Shown here piece by piece: positions 23,278-32,968 of a DNA stretch of 64,000 nt. Both the position numbers and the translations under genes were made by a program. Each line of letters opens with the position of its first letter. The stretch's first letter is position 1. The notes below the pieces were generated by a model. That model was not told the origin of the DNA. It searched no databases and saw only the letters and a program-made list of their open reading frames with translations. The DNA comes from Streptomyces sp. RPA4-2 (GTDB lineage Bacteria > Actinomycetota > Actinomycetes > Streptomycetales > Streptomycetaceae): assembly GCF_012273515.2 (NCBI RefSeq), contig NZ_CP050975.2, forward strand, positions 2,480,001-2,544,000, written 5' to 3'.

Positions 23278-24579
23278 ATGCACGACGTACGCACCGTAAG
23301 GGCTCCCTCCATGCTCAGGCTCGCGGCCGCCTCGCTGGTCGGGACGGCCATCGAGTTCTACGACTTCTTCGTCTACGGGACCGCTGCCGCGCTCGTCCTC
23401 GGGCCACTCTTCTTCCCCACCTTCTCGCCACTGGCGGGAACACTCGCGGCCTTCGCGACGTTCGGCGTCGGGTTCGTCGCCCGCCCTCTCGGCTCGGTGC
23501 TGTTCGGGCACATCGGGGACCGGCGCGGACGGCGGCCGGTGCTCGTCGCCTCATTGCTGCTGACCGGCGCGGCGACGGTCGCGGTCGGCTTTGTACCGAC
23601 GTACGACACCCTCGGCGCGGCCGCTCCCGCGCTCCTTCTCGTGCTGCGGTTCCTGCAGGGGCTCGGGCTCGGCGGGGAGTGGGGCGGGGCGGTACTGCTG
23701 ACCGCCGAGCACGCGCCCGCCGAGCGTCGCGGGCTGTGGTCCAGCTTCCCGCAGATGGGTCCCTCGCTGGGGTTCGTGCTGGCCAACGGCGTGATGCTGG
23801 TGCTGTCGGCGGCACTGTCCGACGCGCAGTTCGCCGACTGGGGGTGGCGGGTGCCGTTCTGGGCCTCGGGTGTGCTCGCGGCGGCGGGGCTGTGGCTGCG
23901 CGGCTCGCTACCGGAGAGTCCGCGGTTCCTGGAGGTGCGGGACCACTCGCGGGCGCCGATCGTCGAGGTGGTGCGCGACCACTGGCGGCTCGTGCTGCTG
24001 ACGGCCGGCGGGCTCGCGGTCGGCTACGCGGTCTTCTACGCGGTGACGACCTGGGCGCTCGCCTACGGAGTCGAGCGGCTGGGTGTGAGCCGTACCGTCA
24101 TGCTGGCCTGCATCATGGCGGCCGTGGTGGTGAAGGGCTCCCTGACGCCCGTGGTCGCACTGCTCGGAGACCGTTACGGACGGCGGCCGCTGTGCCTGGC
24201 GGGGTGCACGGCCGCCGCGCTGTGGATGTTCCCGATGATCGCGCTGCTGTCGACCGGCGAACCCCTGCTGATGTTCCTCGGGTTCCTGGTCGCGCTGCTC
24301 GCCTTCATCACGATGTTCGCCGTGATCGCCGCGTATCTTCCGGAGTTGTACGAGCCTCGGGTGCGCTGCACGGGAGCGGCCGTGGGCTACAACCTGGGCG
24401 GGGTCCTCGGGGGCGCGCTCACGCCGATCGTGGCGACGGCGGTGGCCGAGGGAGAACGGGTTCCCTGGGGCGTGGCCGCGTATCTGACGGGGGTCGCGCT
24501 GCTCAGTCTGGGGTGCTTCGCGCTGCTGCCGGAGACCCGGCCGGTGCCCCGTCTGGCCGTCTCGGCCGTCACCGAATGA
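23278..24579 (+). CDS. MHS-family major facilitator transporter
   Basis: The 433-residue, 12-helix major facilitator belongs to the metabolite:H+ symporter group (ShiA/KgtP/ProP-like). Its hallmarks are the N-terminal VGTAIEFYDFFVYGTAAAL (helix 1), the loop 2-3 motif GHIGDRRGRRPVL, RFLQGLGLGGEWGGAVLL in helix 4, and the second-half DRYGRRP motif. MHS proteins import organic acids or betaines with protons. The divergent neighbour aroQ makes a shikimate-pathway compound a plausible but unproven substrate. Confidence 0.92.
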   Translation: MHDVRTVRAPSMLRLAAASLVGTAIEFYDFFVYGTAAALVLGPLFFPTFSPLAGTLAAFATFGVGFVARPLGSVLFGHIGDRRGRRPVLVASLLLTGAATVAVGFVPTYDTLGAAAPALLLVLRFLQGLGLGGEWGGAVLLTAEHAPAERRGLWSSFPQMGPSLGFVLANGVMLVLSAALSDAQFADWGWRVPFWASGVLAAAGLWLRGSLPESPRFLEVRDHSRAPIVEVVRDHWRLVLLTAGGLAVGYAVFYAVTTWALAYGVERLGVSRTVMLACIMAAVVVKGSLTPVVALLGDRYGRRPLCLAGCTAAALWMFPMIALLSTGEPLLMFLGFLVALLAFITMFAVIAAYLPELYEPRVRCTGAAVGYNLGGVLGGALTPIVATAVAEGERVPWGVAAYLTGVALLSLGCFALLPETRPVPRLAVSAVTE

Positions 24580-24611
24580 ACACCGGTCACCGGGCGTCGG
24601 CCGAGTGCCGG

Positions 24612-25712
24612 CTAAGGGGTGACCGCCAGCTCCAGGTACGCGGCGAACAGCACCAGATGGACGCCTCCCTGGAGAGGCGTGGCGCGTCCCGGGACGACCG
24701 TCAGGGAGCTCACGACCACCGTCAGCACGAGCAGCACCATATGGGTGGGGCCGAGGCCGAGGACAAGCGGCCCGGAGAGCCAGACGGACGCCAGCGCGAC
24801 CGCGGGAATCGTCAGGCCGATGCTGGCCATCGCGGAGCCGAGGGCCAGGTTGAGACTGGTCTGCACGCGGTCGCGACGGGCCGACCGGAGCGCGGCGATC
24901 GTCTCGGGGAGCAGCACGAGCAGTGCGATGATCACGCCGACCACGGACTGCGGCATGCCGGCCGCCTCGACACCGGATTCGATGGTGGGCGAGACGCCCT
25001 TGGCGAGGCCGACCACGCCCACGAGCGCGAGGGCGAGCAGTGCCATGCTGATCCTCGCTGCGCGGGCGGACGGGGCGTCCGCGTGGTCGTCCACGTCGAT
25101 CACCTGGCCCTGGCGGGTGACCGGGAGGAAGTAGTCGCGGTGCCGCACGGTCTGGGTCGTCACGAACAGGCCGTACAGGACGAGAGAGGCGAGCGCGGCG
25201 AAGGTGAGCTGGGCCGTGGAGAACTCGGGGCCCGGCTTGCTGGTGGTGAAGGTCGGGAAGACCAGGCTGAGTGTGGCGAGCGTCGCGACGGTCGCGAGGG
25301 CTGCCCCGGTGCCCTCGGCGTTGAAGACGGCGAGCCCGTGGCGCAGGGAGGCGACGAGCAGACACACTCCGACGATGCCGTTGCAGGTGATCATCACGGC
25401 CGCGAACACCGTGTCGCGGGCGAGGGTCGAGCTCTTGGCGCCGCCGTCCGCCATCAGGGTGACGATCAGCGCCACCTCGATGATCGTGACGGCGACGGCG
25501 AGAACGAGAGAGCCGAAGGGTTCACCGACCCGGTGCGCCACCACCTCCGCGTGGTGGACCGCTGCCAGCACCGCCCCGGCGAGGACCACGGTCACCAGCG
25601 CGACCATCGCGCCGGGCAGGTCGCGCCCCCAGGTGAGGACGAGCAGGACCACCGCGACCACGGGGACGACGGCCGTCCACCGTGTCACGAGCGACCGGAG
25701 CGGAACGATCAT
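24612..25712 (-). CDS. ChaA-like Ca2+(Na+)/H+ antiporter
   Basis: The 366-residue integral membrane protein of the Ca2+:cation antiporter family has about eleven helices. Two alpha-repeats have the acidic ion-binding residues. They occur as GSLVLAVAVTIIEVALIV (about residues 66-83) and VLLPETIAALRSARRDRVQTSLNLALGSAMASIGL (about 265-299). The hydrophilic middle segment (VIDVDDHADAPSARAARIS) separates the halves. It exports calcium or sodium in exchange for protons. It stands alone, converging on the MHS gene. Confidence 0.9.
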   Translation of the reverse strand: MIVPLRSLVTRWTAVVPVVAVVLLVLTWGRDLPGAMVALVTVVLAGAVLAAVHHAEVVAHRVGEPFGSLVLAVAVTIIEVALIVTLMADGGAKSSTLARDTVFAAVMITCNGIVGVCLLVASLRHGLAVFNAEGTGAALATVATLATLSLVFPTFTTSKPGPEFSTAQLTFAALASLVLYGLFVTTQTVRHRDYFLPVTRQGQVIDVDDHADAPSARAARISMALLALALVGVVGLAKGVSPTIESGVEAAGMPQSVVGVIIALLVLLPETIAALRSARRDRVQTSLNLALGSAMASIGLTIPAVALASVWLSGPLVLGLGPTHMVLLVLTVVVSSLTVVPGRATPLQGGVHLVLFAAYLELAVTP

Positions 25713-25778
25713 GCAGCGATCGTCGCAGGCGGGGGCGGCCCCCGCATTCCGATGGCGCGCCGCCCCCGGCGACCGGAA

Positions 25779-25825
25779 GCACCGGGAGGGAGGCGCAGCA
25801 GTTCACCGCGCAACCCTCCCGGTGC
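25779..25825 (-). terminator. terminator behind terC
   Basis: Perfect 12-bp arms GCACCGGGAGGG (25779-25790) and CCCTCCCGGTGC (25814-25825) have a 23-nt loop. It starts 23 nt past the TerC stop codon. Confidence 0.6.
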
Positions 25826-25847
25826 GCTCGTCCTGCGCCCGACGTGG

Positions 25848-26837
25848 TCAGACGTCGATGCTGTCCTTCCGAGTGCCTTCGGAGTTCTCCCGCGCCGCCT
25901 GCTTCCTGGTGGCCGTCAGGCTGGTGATCGTCGTGACGACCAGGACCGCGCAGATGACACCGAGCGAGACCGGGATGGATATCTCGGGGACGTGGACGCC
26001 GGACTCGTGGAGCGCGTGCAGCACGAGCTTGACGCCGATGAAACCGAGGATGACCGACAGGCCGTAGGAGAGGTGGACCAGCTTCTTCAGCAGGCCGCCG
26101 ATCAGGAAGTACAGCTGACGCAGCCCCATCAGCGCGAACGCGTTGGCCGTGAAGACGATGTACGGGTCCTGGGTCAGACCGAAGATCGCGGGGATGGAGT
26201 CCAGCGCGAAGAGCACGTCCGTGGTGCCGATCGCGAGCATCACGACCAGCATCGGCGTCATGACGCGCTTGCCGTTCTGCCGGATCCACAGCTTGGTGCC
26301 GTGGTAGCGGTCGGCCACGCCGAAGCGCTTCTCCGCGGCCTTGAGCAGGCGGTTCTCCTCGAACTCCTCCTCGTCCTCGTCGGCCCGGGCCTCCTGGATC
26401 AGCTTCCAGGCCGTGTAGATGAGGAACGCGCCGAAGATGTAGAAGACCCACGCGAAGTTCGCGATGATCGCGGCGCCCGCGGCGATGAAGATCGCGCGCA
26501 GGACGAGCGCTATGAGCACACCGACGAGGAGCACGCGCTGCTGGTACTGCGAGGGCACCGCGAACTTCGCCATGATCAGGACGAAGACGAAGAGGTTGTC
26601 CACGCTCAGCGACTTCTCGGTGATGAAGCCCGCGAAGAACTCGCCGGCCGGCTGGCCGCCGGAGAAGACGAGCAGCCCCAGTCCGAACAGTCCGGCCAGA
26701 GCGATCCAGACGAGCGTCCAGATTCCGGCTTCCTTGATCGATACGTCGTGCGGTTTGCGGCCGATGAAGAAGTCGACCGCGATGAGGGCGGCAAGGCCCA
26801 GGATCGTGAGGACCCAAAGGGTCAAGGAAACATCCAC
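25848..26837 (-). CDS. TerC/Alx-family integral membrane protein
   Basis: The 329-residue membrane protein has about nine helices. Family motifs with membrane-embedded acidic residues are FITEKSLSVDNLFVF (about residues 69-83) and IGTTDVLFALDSIPAIFG (about 203-220). A charged cytoplasmic loop (RADEDEEEFEENRLLKAAEKRF) separates the halves. Family members such as Alx and MntP-linked TerC proteins handle manganese export or metalation of secreted enzymes. The GTG start at 26837 has GGAGG 4 nt upstream. It is preceded by a manganese riboswitch and followed upstream by terD-type genes on the same strand. Confidence 0.95.
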   Translation of the reverse strand: MDVSLTLWVLTILGLAALIAVDFFIGRKPHDVSIKEAGIWTLVWIALAGLFGLGLLVFSGGQPAGEFFAGFITEKSLSVDNLFVFVLIMAKFAVPSQYQQRVLLVGVLIALVLRAIFIAAGAAIIANFAWVFYIFGAFLIYTAWKLIQEARADEDEEEFEENRLLKAAEKRFGVADRYHGTKLWIRQNGKRVMTPMLVVMLAIGTTDVLFALDSIPAIFGLTQDPYIVFTANAFALMGLRQLYFLIGGLLKKLVHLSYGLSVILGFIGVKLVLHALHESGVHVPEISIPVSLGVICAVLVVTTITSLTATRKQAARENSEGTRKDSIDV

Positions 26838-26841
26838 TGCG

Positions 26842-27010
26842 CCTCCGGCAGTACGTAACGGCAGATTTCAGCGTCGTCGCTACCGGAGGTCTCTTCCACC
26901 CGTGTCCGGTCGGGCGCGTGGTGCGCTTTCCGGTCACGGGCCGACGCCCCGGGATCTGGCCAGATCCGTATTGACGGGTACGCCGCAGCAGGTAGGGAGT
27001 ACTCCCCTCC
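26842..27010 (-). promoter_or_regulatory. yybP-ykoY (Mn2+) riboswitch and expression platform
   Basis: The leader matches the class core. On the minus strand, GGAGG (27010-27006) continues as GGGGAGTA, followed by CGTCAATACGG (26976-26966), a hairpin GGATCTGGCCAGATCC ending in CGG, and GAAGAGACC closing with CCTCC (26889-26885), which pairs with the first GGAGG as P1. The ribosome-binding site CCGGAGG (26848-26842) is complementary to the same CCTCCGG strand. Ion binding that stabilises P1 should therefore free the site and turn terC translation on. The motif match is seen; the switching model is inferred. Confidence 0.87.
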
Positions 27011-27122
27011 GTGAGAACGAGAGTACCCGAATTACCAAGTAGAGGTAAAGGGATTAGTAAAAGAAATGCCAAGTTGGCTGGTCAGAGCTCTTTACTGATA
27101 CTTGGTGAAGCGCTTCGAAGGG

Positions 27123-29156
27123 TCAGCGGTTCCACGGACGGCGGGCCGCCGCGACCTGGGAGAGCACCTGCTGGAGCACCTGGCTGCCCGACGGGACGAG
27201 CGCGGGCTCGTACGTCCAGGCGTGACCGACCCACGGGTCGGCGAGGTGGTCGTCGGGCACCGGCGTGAGCCGCAACAGCGCGCGCCACAAAGGGTCCAGC
27301 AGGGGTCCGTAACCGGCGGCGTCCTCCCGGTCGGCCACCAGCATCAGATGGACGCCGACGGCCGGTCCCTCGTCCGCGAGATAGCGCAGCTGGGTGACGG
27401 CGCGGTCGTCGAAGCCGTGCGGGAAGTCGTTGACGATCAGCAACTGCTCCGCGGTGTCGAGGCCGGGCGGCAACGAGTCGGCGGCTCCGCCGCGCACCGC
27501 CATCTGCACCAGGTCCACACGCCGGGTGAGCCGGGCCAGGACGTCGGCCACGCCTGTGGCACCGGCCGCGGGCCGGCCGTCCAGCACCCCGGAGCGCACC
27601 AGCGGTGCGAGGGACGACGCCGCGGAACCGGCCGGGTCGATGACGTGCACCGTGAACTCGCCCGCGGGATAGACGGCGAGCAGCCGCGCGGCGTTCGCCA
27701 CCGCCGTGTCCATCGCTAGCCGGCGCAGCTCGTCGGAGTCGGCGAGCGAGTCCTCCAGAGTGGCTCGTCCGCTGTCGATCCACAGGCCGCGCTCCAGCGG
27801 GAGCCGGACCAGCATCGGAATGCTCAGCTCCTCGCTCTCGGGCAGATGGAGGTCGCCGAGGCGCACGGCCATGGGGATCTCCATGGGCACCCGGTAGCCG
27901 TGCCAGACCGGGTTGTCCCAGCGTGCGTACGCCGCGGGCAGCGCGGGCTCGACGACGTCCGCCTCGGCGGTGAGCTGGGCGAGGTCCCGGTCGAGCGCCG
28001 CGCGGGCCTGGTCGACCAGGTCGGCGTGCTTGGCCTGGGCGGCCTCGCGGGCGGCGTCGCCCTGGCCGCCGATCCGGCTGCGCGGGTCGGACAGGGCCTT
28101 GTCGAGTTCCTGCTCCATGCGCGAGTCGGCGAAGTCGACGGCGCTGCGATAGGCGGCCGTGGTGCGGGCCAGGTCCTCGAACATCCCCCACACCTGGTTG
28201 TAGAGGCGCTCCTCCATGGACCAGCCGGTCGCGTCGCCCGCGACGGGCCGCGCGGGCTGTCCGGGCGGGGGCCGGTGCGGTCGGCGGGGGCGGGGGCGGC
28301 GCCGAGGTCTGCTTAAGCCCGGATGGCTGTAGTCGACCGGGCCGGTGGCGGCCGCGGACGGCTGGGGGACCGCGGAGGGATCGGTCTGCGCGGTGCCGCC
28401 GCCCTGGTACCCCGGCTGCGGCACGGTGGCTCCCTGACCGCCGGGCGTGTCGTACGGGGACGAGGACGGGGGCTGGAGCGGCGGTACGGTCCCTGAGGCG
28501 CCCTGCGGTCCGGCGTACGGCTGATCCGGTCCCGGTGCCGAGGCGGCCGCCTGCCGTGAGCGGTCCGCGTCCGGCGTGCGGGGCGGGGGCGCCGACACCG
28601 AGCGGGCCAGCCCCTGTGCCACCGCCTCGTTGATGCTGTCCGCGAGCCGGCGGGCCTCGGGCAGTCCCTGGTCGGTGAGGAGTTCGGCGAGGCCGCCCGC
28701 GTACCCCTGGCCGACCGCGCGCACCTTCCAGGCGCCCTGTCTGCGGTAGAGCTCCAGGGCGACGACGGCCGACTCGGTGTCCAGGCCGGTGATGGTGTAG
28801 CTGGCGACCTCGGAGCCGTCGAGTCCGGTCACGGCGACGAAGGGGGCGGCCACGGCGCCGAACCGGACCGGACCGACGCCGGTCGGCAGCGCGAGCAGCA
28901 CGCTGACCCGGTGCACGGTCCCTGGCAGGGCGTCGAGATCGAACGCCAGGCGGTGGTCGGCCGCCGCCTGCTTGGAGACCTCGAGCCCGGGAAGGGTGGG
29001 CGCGCCCGGGTGCGCCACCCATTCGACGCCCCGGACCCTGCCCTGCTCGTCGCTGAGCGTGGCACCGGCCACGACCGGCCGGCCGGCCGATACGCGGACC
29101 TCAAGACGGACCTGGGAGAGCGGGTGGTTCTGCCCCCGGACCAGCTCGGCCGTCAT
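27123..29156 (-). CDS. TerD domain fused to a P-loop-less FtsK-like domain
   Basis: The 677-residue protein starts with a TerD domain (about residues 1-190; DHRLAFDLDALP, ESAVVALELYRRQGAWKVRAVGQGY). A Pro/Gln-rich linker (about 190-320) follows. The C-terminal region (about 325-677) is laid out like FtsK/HerA ATPases: a beta strand LVRLPLERGLWIDSG where Walker A would be, FTVHVIDPAG, a Walker B-like LLIVNDF and VGVHLMLVADRED. The GxxGxGK[ST] loop is missing, so ATP hydrolysis is doubtful. Residue 281 is encoded by TTA, at a point where an alternative frame reads more naturally. It lies between TerC and TerD genes on one strand and probably belongs to a Ter stress-response group. Confidence 0.82.
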   Translation of the reverse strand: MTAELVRGQNHPLSQVRLEVRVSAGRPVVAGATLSDEQGRVRGVEWVAHPGAPTLPGLEVSKQAAADHRLAFDLDALPGTVHRVSVLLALPTGVGPVRFGAVAAPFVAVTGLDGSEVASYTITGLDTESAVVALELYRRQGAWKVRAVGQGYAGGLAELLTDQGLPEARRLADSINEAVAQGLARSVSAPPPRTPDADRSRQAAASAPGPDQPYAGPQGASGTVPPLQPPSSSPYDTPGGQGATVPQPGYQGGGTAQTDPSAVPQPSAAATGPVDYSHPGLSRPRRRPRPRRPHRPPPGQPARPVAGDATGWSMEERLYNQVWGMFEDLARTTAAYRSAVDFADSRMEQELDKALSDPRSRIGGQGDAAREAAQAKHADLVDQARAALDRDLAQLTAEADVVEPALPAAYARWDNPVWHGYRVPMEIPMAVRLGDLHLPESEELSIPMLVRLPLERGLWIDSGRATLEDSLADSDELRRLAMDTAVANAARLLAVYPAGEFTVHVIDPAGSAASSLAPLVRSGVLDGRPAAGATGVADVLARLTRRVDLVQMAVRGGAADSLPPGLDTAEQLLIVNDFPHGFDDRAVTQLRYLADEGPAVGVHLMLVADREDAAGYGPLLDPLWRALLRLTPVPDDHLADPWVGHAWTYEPALVPSGSQVLQQVLSQVAAARRPWNR

Positions 29157-29199
29157 CCCCTTGTCCCCCTGTGTCGCTTCGTGCCTACGGTCGGGCTGC

Positions 29200-29778
29200 C
29201 TACAGGTGCGGCAGGATCGCGGGCATCAGGTCCTGGAAGGTACGGCCGTTGGCCGGGGTGCCGAGGGCCGTCATCTGCCAGCCCGGACCGGCGCGGTGCA
29301 CCTTCGCCATGATCTGGGCGGTGTACTGGCCGCCGCCCGCGAGCGTGTAGCGGGCGAGCTCCTGGCCGTTGGTCTCGTCGACCAGACGGCAGAACGCGTT
29401 CTGCACCTCCTGGAACGTCTGGCCCGTGAAGGAGTTCACGGTGAAGACGATCTGGTCGATGTGGACGGGGAGGCGCTGGAGGTCGACGAGGATCGCCTCG
29501 TCGTCGCCGCCCTGGCCCACGCCGCCGACCACATTGTCGCCGGTGTGCCGCACGGAGCCGTCGTCGCTGACGAGGTGACGGAAGAACACCACGTCGACCG
29601 GCTGCTTGTCGGCGAACAGCACGGCCGAGGCGTCGAGGTCGATCTCCCGGGTGCGCGAGCCGAACAGGCCGCGCCGGGGTGCCGCCTGCCAGCCGAGCCC
29701 CATGCGCACCGCGGTGAGGGTGCCCCCGTCGTTCTTCTGCAGACTGATGGCCTGACCCTTGGTCATGTTGACCGTCAC
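29200..29778 (-). CDS. TerD-family protein
   Basis: The 192-residue cytosolic protein is of the TerD/CABP group, which binds Ca2+ and is linked to tellurite, phage and oxidative stress resistance. Motifs are SLQKNDGGTLTAVRMGLGW (residues 13-31), EIDLDASAVLF, and DDEAILVDLQRLPVHIDQIVFTVNSF, with the acidic metal-site residues. The GTG start at 29778 follows GAGAGGGG; an internal ATG is at 29766. It is 43 nt upstream of the TerD-fusion gene in the same direction, so the two are probably cotranscribed. Confidence 0.93.
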   Translation of the reverse strand: MTVNMTKGQAISLQKNDGGTLTAVRMGLGWQAAPRRGLFGSRTREIDLDASAVLFADKQPVDVVFFRHLVSDDGSVRHTGDNVVGGVGQGGDDEAILVDLQRLPVHIDQIVFTVNSFTGQTFQEVQNAFCRLVDETNGQELARYTLAGGGQYTAQIMAKVHRAGPGWQMTALGTPANGRTFQDLMPAILPHL

Positions 29779-29937
29779 GCGCTGATCCCCTCTCGAACTG
29801 TCCCCTGTTGCCGCGGAATCCACGGATGACCAGAACCCTACGCAGCGCCACCGACAGTGCCGAACCCCGCGGCGCGCTTTGTGTCGGTCTTGCAACACAG
29901 CGCGCATCCGCCGGGGTCCGGCGCGGTCGAAGGGGCG

Positions 29938-32061
29938 TCAGGCCAGGCCCGCCTCCCTCATCTGACGCAGTTCCTTCTTCATCTCCGACACCTCGTCGCG
30001 CAGTCGGGCCGCGATCTCGAACTGGAGGTCCGCCGCGGCGGCCCGCATGCGCTCCGTCAGCTCCTCGATCTGCTCGGCGAGCTCGGCCGCGGGGCGGTCG
30101 GTCGGGGTCTTCGCGGCGCTCTTGGCGGACTTGGCCGCCTTGCCACCGAGCGAGGGCACCGGGGCCTTGGCTCCCTTGCCGTCCTTCGCCTTGCGGTAGC
30201 CCGAGCCGAGCAGCTGCTCCGTGTCGACGTCCTCGCGGGCGATCTGCGCCACGATGTCGTTGATCTTCTTGCGGAGGGGCTGCGGGTCGATGCCCCTCTC
30301 CTCGTTGTACGCGACCTGCTTCTCGCGGCGCCGGTTGGTCTCGTCGATGGCCTTCTCCATCGCCGGGGTGATCCGGTCGGCGTACATGTGGACCTGGCCG
30401 GAGACGTTGCGCGCCGCGCGGCCGATGGTCTGGATCAGGGAGGTGCCCGAGCGCAGGAAGCCCTCCTTGTCGGCGTCGAGGATCGACACCAGGGACACCT
30501 CGGGCAGGTCGAGGCCCTCTCGCAGCAGGTTGATGCCGACCAGGACGTCGAACTCGCCCGCGCGCAGCTCGCGCAGCAGCTCGACCCGGCGCAGGGTGTC
30601 GACGTCGCTGTGCAGATAGCGCACCTGGATGCCGAGTTCCAGGAAGTAGTCGGTGAGGTCCTCGGCCATCTTCTTGGTGAGCGTGGTGACCAGGACGCGT
30701 TCGTCCTTCTCGGTGCGCTCGCGGATCTCGTGCACCAGGTCGTCGATCTGGCCCTCGGTGGGTTTGACGACGACCTCGGGGTCGATCAGACCGGTGGGTC
30801 GGATGATCTGTTCGACGTAGCCGTCCGCGCGGGAGAGCTCGTACTTGCCCGGGGTCGCCGACAGATAGACGGTCTGTCCGATGCGCTCCTGGAACTCCTC
30901 CCACTTCAGGGGGCGGTTGTCCAGGGCGGAGGGAAGCCGGAAGCCGTGGTCGACGAGCGTGCGCTTGCGGGAGGCGTCGCCTTCGTACATGGCACCGATC
31001 TGCGGCACCGTGTTGTGCGACTCGTCGATGACGAGCAGGAAGTCGTCCGGGAAGTAGTCGATGAGCGTGTTCGGCGGGGAGCCGGGCTCACGTCCGTCGA
31101 AGTGCATCGAGTAGTTCTCCACGCCGGAGCAGGAGCCGATCTGGCGCAGCATCTCGAGGTCGTACGTGGTGCGCATGCGCAGCCGCTGGGCTTCCAGGAG
31201 CTTGCCCTGCTTCTCCAGCTCGGGGAGACGCTCGCCCAGCTCCTTCTCGATGTCGTTGACGGCGCGCTCCATGCGCTCGGGACCCGCCACGTAGTGGGTC
31301 GCCGGGAACACGTAGATCTGTTCGTCGTCGCTGATGACCTCGCCGGTGAGCGGGTGCAGCGTGGAGAGCGCCTCGATCTCGTCGCCGAACATCTCGATGC
31401 GGACGGCGAGCTCCTCGTAGACCGGGAAGATCTCGATGGTGTCGCCGCGGACCCGGAAGGTGCCCCGGGCGAACGCCACGTCGTTACGGGTGTACTGGAT
31501 GTCGACGAAGCGGCGCAGCAGGTCGTCACGGTCGATCTCGTCGCCGACCTTGAGGCTGACCATCCGGTCGACGTATTCCTGCGGCGTACCGAGGCCGTAG
31601 ATGCAGGAGACCGAGGCGACCACCACGACGTCGCGTCGGGTGAGCAGCGAGTTGGTCGCGGAGTGGCGCAGCCGCTCGACCTCCTCGTTGATCGAGGAGT
31701 CCTTCTCGATGTAGGTGTCCGACTGGGGGACGTAGGCCTCGGGCTGGTAGTAGTCGTAGTACGAGACGAAGTACTCGACCGCGTTGTTCGGGAGCAGCTC
31801 GCGGAACTCGTTGGCCAGCTGGGCGGCCAGCGTCTTGTTCGGTGCCATGACGAGCGTGGGGCGCTGGAGCTTCTCGATCATCCACGCGGTGGTGGCGGAC
31901 TTGCCGGTGCCGGTCGCGCCCAGCAGGACGACGTCCTTCTCACCCGCGCGGACGCGCTTCTCCAGCTCGGCGATGGCCGCCGGCTGGTCACCGCTCGGCT
32001 GGTAGGAACTGACGACCTCGAAGGGCGCCACCGAACGTTCGATCTTTGATACGGGCCGCAT
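29938..32061 (-). CDS. uvrB: excinuclease ABC subunit B
   Basis: UvrB is the DNA helicase-fold damage-verification subunit of nucleotide excision repair. The 707-residue protein contains Walker [11 protein letters not shown] (about residues 42-51), the beta-hairpin region [22 protein letters not shown], the DEAD-like DESHN, helicase motif QTIGRAARN and a C-terminal UVR motif ([22 protein letters not shown]) that binds UvrC. A Lys/Ala/Ser-rich segment ([22 protein letters not shown]) precedes the UVR motif. The start ATG at 32061 ([18 protein letters not shown]) is the conserved N-terminus. Confidence 0.97.
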   Translation of the reverse strand: MRPVSKIERSVAPFEVVSSYQPSGDQPAAIAELEKRVRAGEKDVVLLGATGTGKSATTAWMIEKLQRPTLVMAPNKTLAAQLANEFRELLPNNAVEYFVSYYDYYQPEAYVPQSDTYIEKDSSINEEVERLRHSATNSLLTRRDVVVVASVSCIYGLGTPQEYVDRMVSLKVGDEIDRDDLLRRFVDIQYTRNDVAFARGTFRVRGDTIEIFPVYEELAVRIEMFGDEIEALSTLHPLTGEVISDDEQIYVFPATHYVAGPERMERAVNDIEKELGERLPELEKQGKLLEAQRLRMRTTYDLEMLRQIGSCSGVENYSMHFDGREPGSPPNTLIDYFPDDFLLVIDESHNTVPQIGAMYEGDASRKRTLVDHGFRLPSALDNRPLKWEEFQERIGQTVYLSATPGKYELSRADGYVEQIIRPTGLIDPEVVVKPTEGQIDDLVHEIRERTEKDERVLVTTLTKKMAEDLTDYFLELGIQVRYLHSDVDTLRRVELLRELRAGEFDVLVGINLLREGLDLPEVSLVSILDADKEGFLRSGTSLIQTIGRAARNVSGQVHMYADRITPAMEKAIDETNRRREKQVAYNEERGIDPQPLRKKINDIVAQIAREDVDTEQLLGSGYRKAKDGKGAKAPVPSLGGKAAKSAKSAAKTPTDRPAAELAEQIEELTERMRAAAADLQFEIAARLRDEVSEMKKELRQMREAGLA

Positions 32062-32101
32062 GGGTTCCACCGTACGACCCCGCACTGACAACGGGGCCCG
32101 A

Positions 32102-32968
32102 TCACCGGCTCTGCGGGGTGCGTACGCTCCGGTGCGCACGGTCGTGGCCGGGGTACCGCTGCGGTCTGTGACCTGAATAAAGACCCCCGGGGTGGGCCGG
32201 AATGCCGGGTATGCGTTCCACGGGGGTCCGGTCCGGCCCGCCCGTCACCATCAGGGGGTCGAACAGCACGACGGCGCCGGCCAGACAGAGGAAGACCAGC
32301 GGGCCGATCATCATGGGCGCGAGCAAGGAGGTGGCCGAATCGCCCGCGGGGGTGCTGGAGGTGTGGTGGAGATGGACGCTGAGGGCGGCCATACCCGTGT
32401 AGTGCATGCCGCTGACAGCCAGCCCCATGACGAGGCTGGCGCCCACGCTCCAGAGGAATCCCCGGACCTGGCCCGCCGCCCACAGCGCGGTGATGGCGGC
32501 GACGACGGCTATGACGACCGAGGCGGAGACGGTGAGGGTGTTGTACTCCAGCTTTCCGTTCAGGCGCATGCCGGCCATGCCCAAATAGTGCATGGAGGCG
32601 ATGCCCAGACCGGTGATGGTGCCCCCGGTGAACAGTGCCGTGCCGGTGGCGCCGCGGTAGCCCACGATGAAGATCCCGACGCCGACCATGACGATGGCCA
32701 CGCCCAGGCTCGCGAACGTCGTGGGCCTGTCGTAGTGGATCGGGGTCCCATCGACCGAGAACCCCATCATGGCGATGAAGTGCATGGTCCAGATGCCGGA
32801 ACCGATCGCGGCCGAGCCGAGGGCGAGCCAGCCGGTCCGCCAGGAACGGGTGGCCAGCATCGATCTGGTGGTGCACCGAAGGCCGAGCGCTCCACCCAGG
32901 CAGGCCATGAGGAACGCCACCACCGGTGTGACGAGTCCGTAGCTGAAGCCGTCGATCGTGCCCTGCAT
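32102..32968 (-). CDS. MHYT-domain membrane sensor protein
   Basis: The 288-residue membrane protein has seven predicted helices. Three copies of the MHYT motif occur: [11 protein letters not shown] (about residues 60-70), [10 protein letters not shown] (about 125-134) and [10 protein letters not shown] (about 187-196). These were proposed to bind copper and sense O2, CO or NO in the family. No GGDEF, EAL or kinase domain follows, only a basic His/Arg-rich tail, so it is a stand-alone sensor or transporter-like protein of unknown output. It lies 40 nt upstream of uvrB in the same direction. Confidence 0.9.
   Translation of the reverse strand: MQGTIDGFSYGLVTPVVAFLMACLGGALGLRCTTRSMLATRSWRTGWLALGSAAIGSGIWTMHFIAMMGFSVDGTPIHYDRPTTFASLGVAIVMVGVGIFIVGYRGATGTALFTGGTITGLGIASMHYLGMAGMRLNGKLEYNTLTVSASVVIAVVAAITALWAAGQVRGFLWSVGASLVMGLAVSGMHYTGMAALSVHLHHTSSTPAGDSATSLLAPMMIGPLVFLCLAGAVVLFDPLMVTGGPDRTPVERIPGIPAHPGGLYSGHRPQRYPGHDRAHRSVRTPQSR

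Noticed and set aside
23268..26858. Plus-strand frame of about 1200 codons across the MHS, ChaA and TerC genes
   Set aside because: It runs in a shifted frame of the MHS gene and then antisense to two membrane-protein genes; the composition is not protein-like.
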